Below are positions 8,751-17,226 of a stretch of 64,000 nt of DNA, piece by piece (position 1 is the stretch's first letter; each line of letters starts with the position of its first letter). The position numbers and the translations under genes were made by a program. Below the pieces are notes generated by a model that was given only the letters and a program-made list of their open reading frames with translations, made no database searches and had not been told where the DNA came from. The DNA is from RHKX01 sp046330415 (lineage in GTDB: Bacteria > Actinomycetota > Thermoleophilia > Solirubrobacterales > 70-9), in assembly GCA_046330415.1 (NCBI GenBank), contig JAXLSW010000014.1, positions 100,299 through 164,298 on the forward strand. The letters run 5' to 3'.

Positions 8751-11093
8751 GTGTTCGGGTGGAGGCACGGTCTGGGAGTGGTTGCGGGAGCCTTCGTCTC
8801 GGTGCTGTCGCTGTCCGGTGACGCCGCGGCGGACACCGGCGATCTCGACCACATCCGCTGCCTGAGCGGTGACACCAGCACGGCGGCGCGCTGCGTGCAG
8901 TCCGCGTTCTCCTCGGCCGGAGGGCTCAACAGCGGGCTGCAGCACATCCAGTCCGTCGATCTCAGTCCTGACGGTGAGGACGTCTACGCGACGTCGCAGG
9001 GCTCCGATGCGATCGTCCACCTCAACCGCAACACCAACACGGGCACGATCACCTTCGGCGAATGTTTCACGGGAGACACCAACGCGAACACCGCGTGCAC
9101 GCCTTTGGCGGTGACCACCCCCGTGGGCTTCAACTCCGGCATGAACTCGGTGGTCGACGCCACCGTCAGCCCGGACGGCGAGGACGTCTACACGGTGTCG
9201 CAGAGCGACGACGCGGTCGCTCATTTCAGCCGCAACACGACGACTGGGACCCTCACGTTCGTCAGCTGCTACGCGGCATCGACCTCCGCCACAACGGGCA
9301 GTGGCGGCGCCTGCTCCGCGCTGCCCACGACAGCCGGAGGTGGGAGCAACACCGGCTTCGACCTGCCCAGCGGGATCGCCATCAGCCCCGGGACAGGTGC
9401 CAGCGTCTACGTGACCGGTTCCAACGACGACGCCATCGCCCGTTTCAATCGCAACCCGTCCACCGGCGCGTTGACGTGGGACAGCTGCCGAACCGGCGAG
9501 ACCGCCAGCGGATCGACCGGGTCCGGAGCCTGCTCGGACCTCCCCGTGATCACCGCCAATGGCGTCAACAGCGGCATCGACAACCCCTATGGGCCGGTGG
9601 TGAGCTCCGACGGAGACAGCCTCTACTTCGGCTCCCATTCCGACCACGCCGTCGCCTGGTTCGACCGCGGGCCGGCCGGCGGGCTCTCCAACTTCGACTG
9701 CGTCACCGGCTCAACTGGAGCGGGCCCGTCCGGCTCCGGCGCCTGCTCGACGGCGATGCCGGGAGCGACGGCGAACGGGCTGACCTCCGGCCTCAACCGG
9801 ACACAGACCGTCGCGCTCGACCCAGCCGGCGAGAACGTCTACACCGGCTCGCAGGAGGACGACGCGATCGTCCATTTCTCCCGCGGGCCGGGAAGCGAGC
9901 TCAGCTTCGAGTCGTGCATCAGCGGCGACACCGATGCCACCACCTGCGACCACATCCCGGAGGCGTCGACGACCGGTGCTGCGGCCGGGCTCTCCGGCGT
10001 CCAGTCCGTGGTGGTCAGCCCGGACGGACTGCAGCTCTACGCGGCGGCCTACACCGACAGCGCGATCGCCACATTCGAGCTTGCGTCCAGCGACGGCGAC
10101 CCCGCCTGGAGCGGCTGCGTCAGCGGCGACACGGCGGCGGGGCCGAGTGGGACGGGCGCCTGCTCCGCGGCTGACCCCGGCACTGCGGCCGGCGGCACCG
10201 GATCCGGCCTCGGCGAGATCCGCTCGCTGGCCGTGACCGCGGACGGCCTCGAGCTGGTTGGCGGCACCGACATCGACAGCTCGATCGTCGCCGCCGAGCG
10301 CGACAACTCGGCGGAGACGATCCTCGCCTCCGGCCCGGCGGCGATCGGCAACGACACCACCCCTACCTTCACCTTCAACTCCGACGAGACGCCGGTCGTC
10401 TTCCAGTGCCGGGTCGACACCGCTTCGTTCGCGCTGTGCTCCGGGTCGGGCACGCACACGACCGCGGCGCTCGCCGACGGCGCCCACACGTTCCGGGTGC
10501 GGGCGCTGAACCTCGCCGGTACGCCCGACCCGACGCCCGTGGTCGTCAACTTCACCGTCGACACGGTGGCGCCCGACACGGCGATCAACTCCGGTCCCAG
10601 CGGCCTGACCGCCGACTCGAGCCCCGAGTTCGGCTTCTCCGCCGCGGACGCGAGCAGCTTCGAGTGCCGCGTCGACGGCGGCCAGTTCGCCGCGTGCGCC
10701 TCCCCGCACACGCCGACCTCTCTCGCCGACGGCGCTCACACCTTCGAGGTGCGGGCCACCGATGCCGCCGGCAACGTCGACGCGACGCCCGCGTCGAGAT
10801 CCTTCGAGGTCGATGCGACCGCGCCCACCGTGAAGTTCTCGAAGAAGCCGAAGAAGACGGAGAAGACCAAGGACGGCAAGAAGAAGAGGGCCAAGTTCAA
10901 GTTCAGCTCCGGCGATCGCGGCGTCAGCTTCGAGTGCAGCAGGGACAAGGGCAAGGACTTCAAGCGCTGCAGCTCCCCGTACGAGAGGAAGTACAAGCCC
11001 GGCAAGCACACCTTCGCGGTCCGGGCGATCGACGAGGCCGGCAACGTCGGCGCGAAGGTCGTCCACAAGTGGAAGGTCAAGGAGAAGAAGTAG
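8751..11093 (+). CDS. Secreted beta-propeller protein with Ig-like repeats
   Basis: 780 aa from GTG 8751. A short signal peptide is followed by about seven propeller blades, each with VSPDGEDVYT-like and AVAHFSRN-like strands (lactonase/YVTN type), with a cysteine pair per blade (for example LSFESCISGDTDATTC). From about residue 530 come three Ig-like repeats with FQCRVD and FECRVDGGQFAAC motifs, ending in a Lys-rich tail. Expected to be extracellular and disulfide-rich. The propeller resembles 6-phosphogluconolactonase folds but no enzyme activity can be assigned. Confidence 0.85.
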   Translation: MFGWRHGLGVVAGAFVSVLSLSGDAAADTGDLDHIRCLSGDTSTAARCVQSAFSSAGGLNSGLQHIQSVDLSPDGEDVYATSQGSDAIVHLNRNTNTGTITFGECFTGDTNANTACTPLAVTTPVGFNSGMNSVVDATVSPDGEDVYTVSQSDDAVAHFSRNTTTGTLTFVSCYAASTSATTGSGGACSALPTTAGGGSNTGFDLPSGIAISPGTGASVYVTGSNDDAIARFNRNPSTGALTWDSCRTGETASGSTGSGACSDLPVITANGVNSGIDNPYGPVVSSDGDSLYFGSHSDHAVAWFDRGPAGGLSNFDCVTGSTGAGPSGSGACSTAMPGATANGLTSGLNRTQTVALDPAGENVYTGSQEDDAIVHFSRGPGSELSFESCISGDTDATTCDHIPEASTTGAAAGLSGVQSVVVSPDGLQLYAAAYTDSAIATFELASSDGDPAWSGCVSGDTAAGPSGTGACSAADPGTAAGGTGSGLGEIRSLAVTADGLELVGGTDIDSSIVAAERDNSAETILASGPAAIGNDTTPTFTFNSDETPVVFQCRVDTASFALCSGSGTHTTAALADGAHTFRVRALNLAGTPDPTPVVVNFTVDTVAPDTAINSGPSGLTADSSPEFGFSAADASSFECRVDGGQFAACASPHTPTSLADGAHTFEVRATDAAGNVDATPASRSFEVDATAPTVKFSKKPKKTEKTKDGKKKRAKFKFSSGDRGVSFECSRDKGKDFKRCSSPYERKYKPGKHTFAVRAIDEAGNVGAKVVHKWKVKEKK

Positions 11094-11161
11094 GAGCGGG
11101 CGTGTCCGCCTGCGGCTGAACCGCCGTCGCCGCTCGTGTTTGGCGTGATCGGCGCCGGGAA

Positions 11162-11196
11162 TCCCTCCTCTGGGCAACAGGGCAACAGAGGAGGGA
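11162..11196 (+). promoter_or_regulatory. Hairpin hiding the permease ribosome binding site
   Basis: TCCCTCCTCTG (11162-11172) and CAGAGGAGGGA (11186-11196) are perfect 11-bp complements around a 13-base loop. The right arm contains the only good Shine-Dalgarno (GAGGAGGGA) for GTG 11202, so the left arm acts as an anti-SD. Folding would block initiation until the stem is opened by a ribosome, protein or other trigger. Confidence 0.7.
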
Positions 11197-11201
11197 CAAC
11201 C

Positions 11202-12629
11202 GTGGCATCAACGGCGGAGCATCCGGGGCCGTTCGCGGCCAAGTCGATCGACCAGTGCCAGAAGGACGCCGACGAATCCGAGCTGAAGAAGGCGATCGGG
11301 ACGCTGGATCTGACCGCGCTCGGCATCGGAGCCGTGATCGGCACCGGGATCTTCGTGATCATCGGCGAGGCGATCGGCGACTCCGGCCCGGCGATCGTCC
11401 TCTCGTTCGTCCTCGCCGGCGTCACCTGCATGTTCTCCGCTCTCTCCTACGCGGAGATGGCGGCCGCCATCCCCGTCTCGGGCAGCGCCTACACCTACGC
11501 CTACGCGACGATGGGAGAGCTGATCGCCTTCATCATCGGCTGGGATCTGATCCTCGAGTACGGGGTCTCGATCGCCGCTATCGCCGTCGGCTGGGGCGGC
11601 TATCTGAACGACCTGCTGAGCTCGCTCTTCTCGATCGAGCTGCCGAAGGCGATCGCCAACCCGCCCGGTGAGGCGGGCGGGCAGTTCAACGCTCCGGCCG
11701 TGTTCCTGATCCTGGCGGTGACCGCGGTCCTCGTCGCCGGGATCCGCGAGAGCGCGCGGACGAACACGATCATGGTGTTCGTGAAGCTCGGCATCCTCGC
11801 CTTCTTCATCGTCGTCGGCGCCTTCAGCTTCGACAGCTCCAACTTCCAGCCGTTCGCGCCGCACGGCTTCAGCGGGGTCGTCGATGCGGCGTCGCTGATC
11901 TTCTTCGCCTACATCGGCTTCGACGCGATCTCGACGGCGAGCGAGGAGGTCAAGGAGCCCGGCAAGACGCTGCCGCGAGGGATCCTGACGTCGCTCGGGG
12001 TCTGCACGCTGATCTACGTCGCCGTCGCGATCGTGACCAGCGGCCTGCTCCCCTACAAGGAGCTCGCCGGCGACACCGCGCCGCTGTCGACGGCGATCGA
12101 GGCGGGCGCCAACACCGGCCCCTGGGCCGCCGACATCCTCTCTTTCGGGGCCCTGGTGGCGATCACGAGCGTGACCCTGACCATCCTCTACGGGCAGACG
12201 CGGATCTTCTTCTCGATGTGCCGCGACGGCCTGCTGCCGGACTTCTTCGCGCGGGTCTGGGAGCGGACCCAGACACCCGCGGCGATCACGATCGCCACCG
12301 GCCTCGTGGCCGCGACGATCGCGGCCTTCGTGCCGCTCGCCGAGATCGCGAAGCTGGTCAACATCGGCACGCTCTTCGCCTTCGTCCTCGTCAACATCGG
12401 CGTCATCGTCCTGCGACGGACGAGGCCCGACCTCGAGCGGCCCTACAAGGTGCCGTTCGTCCCGGTTGTGCCGCTGATCGGCGCCGCGCTCTGCATCTTC
12501 CTCATGAAGTACCTCGACGGTGTCACCTGGGTCCGCTTCGGGATCTGGCTCGCCATCGGACTCGTCATCTACTTCACCTACGGCCGCCGCCACTCGGTGC
12601 TGCGGAAGGACGAGGCGGTAGCCGGCTGA
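11202..12629 (+). CDS. APC-family amino acid permease (cationic type)
   Basis: 475 aa from GTG 11202, chosen because GAGGAGGGA precedes it by 5 bases; GTG 11136 is also in frame. Twelve or so membrane helices follow a hydrophilic N-terminus. The first helix carries GIGAVIGTGIFVI, the substrate-binding signature of the amino acid-polyamine-organocation superfamily, and FFAYIGFDAISTASEEVKEP is the helix-6 motif of the cationic amino acid transporter (CAT) branch. It should import amino acids using an ion gradient. It is followed after 31 bases by an acyl-CoA synthetase gene. Confidence 0.88.
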   Translation: MASTAEHPGPFAAKSIDQCQKDADESELKKAIGTLDLTALGIGAVIGTGIFVIIGEAIGDSGPAIVLSFVLAGVTCMFSALSYAEMAAAIPVSGSAYTYAYATMGELIAFIIGWDLILEYGVSIAAIAVGWGGYLNDLLSSLFSIELPKAIANPPGEAGGQFNAPAVFLILAVTAVLVAGIRESARTNTIMVFVKLGILAFFIVVGAFSFDSSNFQPFAPHGFSGVVDAASLIFFAYIGFDAISTASEEVKEPGKTLPRGILTSLGVCTLIYVAVAIVTSGLLPYKELAGDTAPLSTAIEAGANTGPWAADILSFGALVAITSVTLTILYGQTRIFFSMCRDGLLPDFFARVWERTQTPAAITIATGLVAATIAAFVPLAEIAKLVNIGTLFAFVLVNIGVIVLRRTRPDLERPYKVPFVPVVPLIGAALCIFLMKYLDGVTWVRFGIWLAIGLVIYFTYGRRHSVLRKDEAVAG

Positions 12630-12660
12630 ACTACCGTTCGCGGCTCATGAGAGCTGCGAC

Positions 12661-14109
12661 GTGAACTTCACCGAGGACGTACTCGAGGCATTCCCGGCCG
12701 CCCGGCCCGCGCTCGTCGCCATCGACGAGCGCGGAGAGCGGCGCGTCTGGGGCTTCGGCGAGCTCGTGGCCCGCAGCGCTGGGCTTGCGGGCGCGATGGC
12801 GGCCCGCGGCGTACGGCGCGGCGACGTCGTCATGACCCTGGTCGGCAACCGGCCCGAGTGGGTGCTCTCGATGCTGGCCTGCTTCCGGATCGGGGCGGTG
12901 GCGCTCCCCTGCAACACGCAGCTCCGCGGCAAGGACCTGGAGCTGCGGGTGCGGATCGCCGAGCCGAAGCTCGCGATCGGGGAGGCCGAGCTGCTCGCCG
13001 CGCTGCCCGCCGGCGTGCCCACCATGGACCTCGAGGAGGTCGCGGCGGTACTTGACGAGGAGCGTCCGCAGGAGCCACCCGCAGACGTCGCCGACCTCGA
13101 TCCGGGTGATCCGGCGCTGATCGTCTTCACCTCGGGGACGACGGGCGAGGCGCGAGCGGCGGTCCACTCGCAGTCCTACCTCGCCGGCCAGCGCCTGCAG
13201 GCCCAGCACTGGTTCGGGGCTCGTGACGGCGAGCTCGCGTGGTGCACGGCCGCCTCGGGTTGGTCGAAGTCCGCCCGCAACGCCTTCATCGCCCCGTGGC
13301 TCTGCGGAGCGACGGCGCTGATCCACGCCGGGCGCTTCCATCCCTCTGAGCGGCTGGAGATCTGCGAGCGCGAGGGGGTCAACGTCCTCTGCCAGGCACC
13401 GACCGAGTACCGGATGCTCGCCAAGCGCACGGAGCTGCGTCCGATCCCCGGCCTGCGGCGGCTGGTCTCCGCGGGCGAGGCCCTGAACCCGGAGGTGATC
13501 CGAGCGTTCCGCGAGGGGACCGGGCTCGAGATCCACGACGGCTACGGGCAGACGGAGACGGGAGCGCTGACCGGCTCGGTCGTCGGCGAGGAGCGCGTGC
13601 GGCCGGGCTCCATGGGCAAGCCGCTGCCCGGGATCGACCTGCGGATCGCCGACGGCGAGCTGCAGGTGCGCCGTGCGAGCTGTCCGACCTTCTTCAGCCA
13701 CTACATCGGGTCCGAGCCGTTCGCGGAGGAATGGTGGCGGACGGGTGATCTCGTCTCCGAGGACGAGGACGGCTTCCTCTGGTTCGAGGGCCGCGCCGAC
13801 GACGTCATCGTCTCCTCCGGCTACCGGATCGGCCCCTTCGAGGTGGAGTCGGCGCTCGTCTCACACCCCGCGGTCGCCGAGGCGGCGGCCGTCGCCGCTC
13901 CCGATCCCGAGCGTGGAGCGGTCGTCAAGGCGGTGGTCGTTCTCCGCGACCGCGAGCCCAGCGACGAGCTGGTCAGCGAGCTGCAGGAGCACGTCCGCAG
14001 CGAGACGGCGCCCTACAAGTACCCGCGGATCATCGAGTTCGCCGACTCGCTGCCGAAGACCGCCAGCGGCAAGATCCGCCGCGCCGAGCTGCGCGGCTCA
14101 CCCGCGTGA
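12661..14109 (+). CDS. AMP-binding acyl-CoA synthetase
   Basis: 482 aa from GTG 12661, shorter than typical members (about 530-560). It contains the adenylation motif TSGTTG at residues 157-162, YGQTET, the hinge region GDLVSEDEDGFLWFEGRADDVI and the catalytic lysine in KTASGKIRR near the C-terminus. It should activate a carboxylic acid to acyl-AMP and then acyl-CoA. Unusual point: the motif continues EARAAVHS instead of the common xPKGxxHS, so the loop lysine is missing. Closest in wording to medium-chain (ACSM) synthetases. The GTG of the next gene overlaps its stop, so it is coupled to the MFS exporter. Confidence 0.88.
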   Translation: MNFTEDVLEAFPAARPALVAIDERGERRVWGFGELVARSAGLAGAMAARGVRRGDVVMTLVGNRPEWVLSMLACFRIGAVALPCNTQLRGKDLELRVRIAEPKLAIGEAELLAALPAGVPTMDLEEVAAVLDEERPQEPPADVADLDPGDPALIVFTSGTTGEARAAVHSQSYLAGQRLQAQHWFGARDGELAWCTAASGWSKSARNAFIAPWLCGATALIHAGRFHPSERLEICEREGVNVLCQAPTEYRMLAKRTELRPIPGLRRLVSAGEALNPEVIRAFREGTGLEIHDGYGQTETGALTGSVVGEERVRPGSMGKPLPGIDLRIADGELQVRRASCPTFFSHYIGSEPFAEEWWRTGDLVSEDEDGFLWFEGRADDVIVSSGYRIGPFEVESALVSHPAVAEAAAVAAPDPERGAVVKAVVVLRDREPSDELVSELQEHVRSETAPYKYPRIIEFADSLPKTASGKIRRAELRGSPA

Positions 14110-15317
14110 GCGGGCCCGCATCCGGCCGCGGGGGGCAGCTTCCACCGCGGCTCGCGTTCGCCGCGCTCTTCTCGGTGACCTTCCTGACGATGCTCAGCGT
14201 CGGCTCGACGCTGCCGATCATGCCCCGCTATGTGCAGGGACCCATCGGCGCCGGCGACCTCGCCGTGGGGATCGTCACCGGCGCCTTCGCCATCACCGGG
14301 CTCGCCTGCAGGCCGCTGGCCGGGTCGTTCGCCGACAGCCGCGGGCGGCGGCCCGTCGTCGTCTTCGGAGCGCTGCTGATGGCGGTCGCGAGCGCCCTCT
14401 ACTTCGTCCCCGCTGGCGTCCCCGGGCTCGTCGTCGCGCGGCTTCTCCTCGGCGCCGGCGAGGGGATGGTCTACACCGCGGGAGCGGCATGGATCGTCGA
14501 CATCGCCCCGGTCGAACGTCGCGGTCGCATCATCGGCCTCTACGGCCTCGCCATCTGGAGCGGGCTGTCCTTCGGCGCTCCCATCGGTGAGCTGCTGCTG
14601 CGCGCGGGGAGCTTCGATCTCGTCTGGGCGGTCGCGATCTCCACCCCCTTGATCGCGGCGCTGATCGCCTCGCGCCTGCCGCGGCCGGTGCAGGCACTCC
14701 GCGAGACGGGCGGCGTCCGCGGCTCACTCTGGGCCCGCGAGTCGTTCGCGCCCGGCGCATCGCTTGCGCTGGCGACGTTCGGCTACGCGGCGCTGGCCGG
14801 TTTCGTCGTCCTCCACCTCGACGAGCGCGGCATCGGCCACGGCGCCGAGGTCTTCACCGCGTTCGCGGCCTCGGTCGTCGCCGCACGCCTGCTCGCCGGG
14901 AACCTCCCCGACCGGCTCGGTGCCGCCCGCTGCGCCGCCGGCGCCGCCGCGATCGAAGCGGCCGGGCTCGTCGCGGTCGGGCTCGCCACCTCGCCGGTCG
15001 TCGCATTGGCGGGCGCCGTGGCGATGGGCGCCGCCTTCTCGACGATCTTCCCCAGCCTCGCCCTGCTCGTCATCAACCGGGTCGACGACGACCGTCGCGG
15101 CGTCGCGATGGGCACCTTCACAGCCTGCTTCGACATCGGCGTCGGCCTCGGCGCCCCGATCGCCGGCGTCGCCGCCGCGCTCGGCGGCTACGCGCTCTCC
15201 TTCTACGTCGCCGCGGGCTTCGCGGTCGTCTCGATGCTCCTCGCGGTCCGCCTCGGCCACCGCCTCGGCCACGTCGCGCCGCCACGGAGCAGCGAGCCGG
15301 TGATCGAACCGATCTGA
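14106..15317 (+). CDS. MFS transporter
   Basis: 403 aa, GTG start overlapping the preceding stop (GTGA). Twelve hydrophobic segments with the major-facilitator loop motif GSFADSRGRRPVVVFGA after helix 2 and GAGEGMVYTAGAAWI in helix 4 or 5. Length and layout fit a drug/metabolite exporter of the 12-helix type. Co-translation with an acyl-CoA synthetase suggests it moves a related acid or product; the substrate cannot be read from sequence. Confidence 0.85.
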   Translation: MSGPASGRGGQLPPRLAFAALFSVTFLTMLSVGSTLPIMPRYVQGPIGAGDLAVGIVTGAFAITGLACRPLAGSFADSRGRRPVVVFGALLMAVASALYFVPAGVPGLVVARLLLGAGEGMVYTAGAAWIVDIAPVERRGRIIGLYGLAIWSGLSFGAPIGELLLRAGSFDLVWAVAISTPLIAALIASRLPRPVQALRETGGVRGSLWARESFAPGASLALATFGYAALAGFVVLHLDERGIGHGAEVFTAFAASVVAARLLAGNLPDRLGAARCAAGAAAIEAAGLVAVGLATSPVVALAGAVAMGAAFSTIFPSLALLVINRVDDDRRGVAMGTFTACFDIGVGLGAPIAGVAAALGGYALSFYVAAGFAVVSMLLAVRLGHRLGHVAPPRSSEPVIEPI

Positions 15318-15382
15318 GGTCGGTCGGCAGTACGTTTCTCGACAACGTGACGAACCAAGCCGACAACCGGAGCCTCTGAACC

Positions 15383-16063
15383 GTGGCCGGCCGCGCCATC
15401 GGGGAGGTCGTGGCCTTCGGCCTCGGCGTCGCCCTCAGCCCGGCCGCCACCATCGCGGTCGTCCTGATGGTCGTCAAGCCCGGCGGGAGGGTCGGTGCAA
15501 CAGTTTTCGTCGCGAGCTGGCTCGCGAGCCTGGCCACCGTCGCGACGCTCACCCTGCTCCTCGCCGACGGGGCCGACGCCGGCCGCAGCGACGGACCGGC
15601 GGACTGGGTGATCGCCGTCCAGACCGCACTCGGCCTGCTCCTGGTGTACGTCGCCATCACCCAGTGGCGTGAGCGTGGTCGGGATGAGCCGAACGATGAG
15701 CTTCCCGCGTGGATGAAGAAGGTCGACGGCCTGACACCCCGCCGCGCAGCGGTGATGGCGGTGGTCCTCGCCGCCGTCAAGCCGAAGAACCTGATCCTGA
15801 CGATCGGCGCCGCGATCGCCGTCGCGGAGCTCGGCGTCAGCCCCGGCGCGCAGGCCGCTGGGATCGCCGCGTTCCTGATCCTCGGGACCCTCGCGCCGGG
15901 CCTGCCGCTCGCCGTCTCGGTGCTGACCCGCGAACGCGGCGCCGCGTTCCTGGAATCGATCAAGTCGTGGATGGTGAGCGAGAACCACACCATCGTGGCC
16001 GTCCTCTGCCTCGTCTTCGCCGCGAAGCTCCTCGGGAGTGCGCTGAGCGCAGTCGGGGACTGA
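15383..16063 (+). CDS. GAP-family (LysE-like) membrane protein
   Basis: 226 aa, six predicted membrane helices. The N-terminus GLGVALSPAATIAVVLMVV and central LAAVKPKNLILTIGAA match the GAP/Sap family (mycobacterial sulfolipid-1-addressing protein and relatives), thought to move glycolipids across the membrane. The start is GTG 15383 with CGGAG ten bases upstream. A promoter-like TACGTT (15331-15336) precedes a 10-codon frame, GTG 15347 to TGA 15379, directly before the gene; this may be a leader peptide or chance. It ends 9 bases from the convergent radical SAM gene. Confidence 0.8.
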   Translation: MAGRAIGEVVAFGLGVALSPAATIAVVLMVVKPGGRVGATVFVASWLASLATVATLTLLLADGADAGRSDGPADWVIAVQTALGLLLVYVAITQWRERGRDEPNDELPAWMKKVDGLTPRRAAVMAVVLAAVKPKNLILTIGAAIAVAELGVSPGAQAAGIAAFLILGTLAPGLPLAVSVLTRERGAAFLESIKSWMVSENHTIVAVLCLVFAAKLLGSALSAVGD

Positions 16064-16071
16064 CCGGCGGC

Positions 16072-17124
16072 TCAGAACAGGCGGCTTTGCCGCTGCAGCG
16101 GCTCGCTTCCGGCACCGCCGTTCACCGGCCGCTCGACCCGCGCCCGCTCGCGGTTGCGGCGGATGCCCTCGCGCCAGCCGGTGTCCCCCACCCCGGCCTT
16201 GCCGCGAGCGCGCGCGATCAGGCGGCCCATCCGCTCACGCTCGGGCTTGGGCAGGAACGCTCCACGCCGGTACAGGTCCTCGTAGAGATCGATCAGATCG
16301 GGCCGATGCGCCCGCAGCCAGTCGAAGAAGATCTCCTTCACCTCGCCCTTGAGGTGAAGCCCGAGGCCTCCGATGCTGTCGGCGCCCGCCGCGGCGCAGA
16401 GGCGGACGATCTCCTCCACCTGCTCGGGGGAGTCGTTGATGCCGGGTACCAGCGGCGCCACGAGGACGCCGACGGGGATCCCGGCGGCGCTGAGCTCGGC
16501 GATCGCCTCGATGCGCTTGCGGGGATGCGGTGTGTGTGGCTCCGTCGCTCGCCAGGCATCCTCGTCGAGCGTCGGAATCGAGAGGCTGGCCTGGAACCCC
16601 GCGACCTCATGCAGCTCCTTCATCAGGTCGATGTCGCGGGTCAGCAACGGTGACTTCGTCAGGACCGAGGCGGGGTTGCGCGCCTCGATCATCACCTCCC
16701 AGACGGCGCGGGTGAGGCGATAGCGGCTTTCCACCCACTGGTAGGGATCGGTGTTCGTGCCGAGCGCGATGGTCTCCCCCGTCCACGACGGCCTCGCCAA
16801 CTCGACCCGCAGCCGCTCGGGAACGTTGACCTTGACGACGATCTTCCGCTCGAAGTCCTCGCGCGCGTCGAGACCGAGGTAGCGGTGGGTGGGCCGGGCG
16901 AAGCAGAAAGTGCATGCGTGAGTGCATCCTCTGTACGGATTGACCGTGTGGCTGAACGGCAGGCTCTCCCCAGGCACGCGGTTGATCGCCGAGCGCGCCT
17001 CGACCTCGAGGAACTCGATACCCATCGCCTCGGGGGCGTCGAAGGTGCGGATGGCTCCTCCCCGGGCCAGCCCCGGGAGTCTCCGCTCGGCCTCCGCCTC
17101 GGTGCTTTGCGAGTCCCACCGCAC
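16072..17124 (-). CDS. Rv2578c-type radical SAM protein
   Basis: 350 aa from GTG 17124 (VRWDSQ start, as in the mycobacterial Rv2578c family). The cluster motif CTHACTFC (Cys67, Cys71, Cys74) has the CxxxCxxC spacing, set in PYRGCTHACTFCFARPTH. Further radical SAM core motifs follow (GTNTDPYQ, LTKSPLLTRDIDLM, APLVPGIND). Families with this motif are related to spore photoproduct lyase; the exact substrate is unknown. A LexA box lies right on the start codon, predicting induction by DNA damage. Longer N-termini on this frame would run through the box and beyond and are unlikely. Confidence 0.88.
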   Translation of the reverse strand: MRWDSQSTEAEAERRLPGLARGGAIRTFDAPEAMGIEFLEVEARSAINRVPGESLPFSHTVNPYRGCTHACTFCFARPTHRYLGLDAREDFERKIVVKVNVPERLRVELARPSWTGETIALGTNTDPYQWVESRYRLTRAVWEVMIEARNPASVLTKSPLLTRDIDLMKELHEVAGFQASLSIPTLDEDAWRATEPHTPHPRKRIEAIAELSAAGIPVGVLVAPLVPGINDSPEQVEEIVRLCAAAGADSIGGLGLHLKGEVKEIFFDWLRAHRPDLIDLYEDLYRRGAFLPKPERERMGRLIARARGKAGVGDTGWREGIRRNRERARVERPVNGGAGSEPLQRQSRLF

Positions 17125-17137
17125 GAACGCATGTTCG
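17124..17137. promoter_or_regulatory. LexA (SOS) box on the radical SAM start
   Basis: CGAACGCATGTTCG fits the Gram-positive and actinobacterial consensus CGAAC-N4-GTTCG perfectly as a palindrome. It begins at the first base of the minus-strand GTG start (17122-17124), so bound LexA would block initiation directly. LexA itself is encoded at 33630-34235. Confidence 0.75.
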
Positions 17138-17226
17138 CATCGGGAACGGACGCCATGGTTGGGGTGTCCGCGTCCCACACCTTGGTTGGCTGGTAACCCG
17201 GCATGGAAGCGACGAACCTCTTGCTC

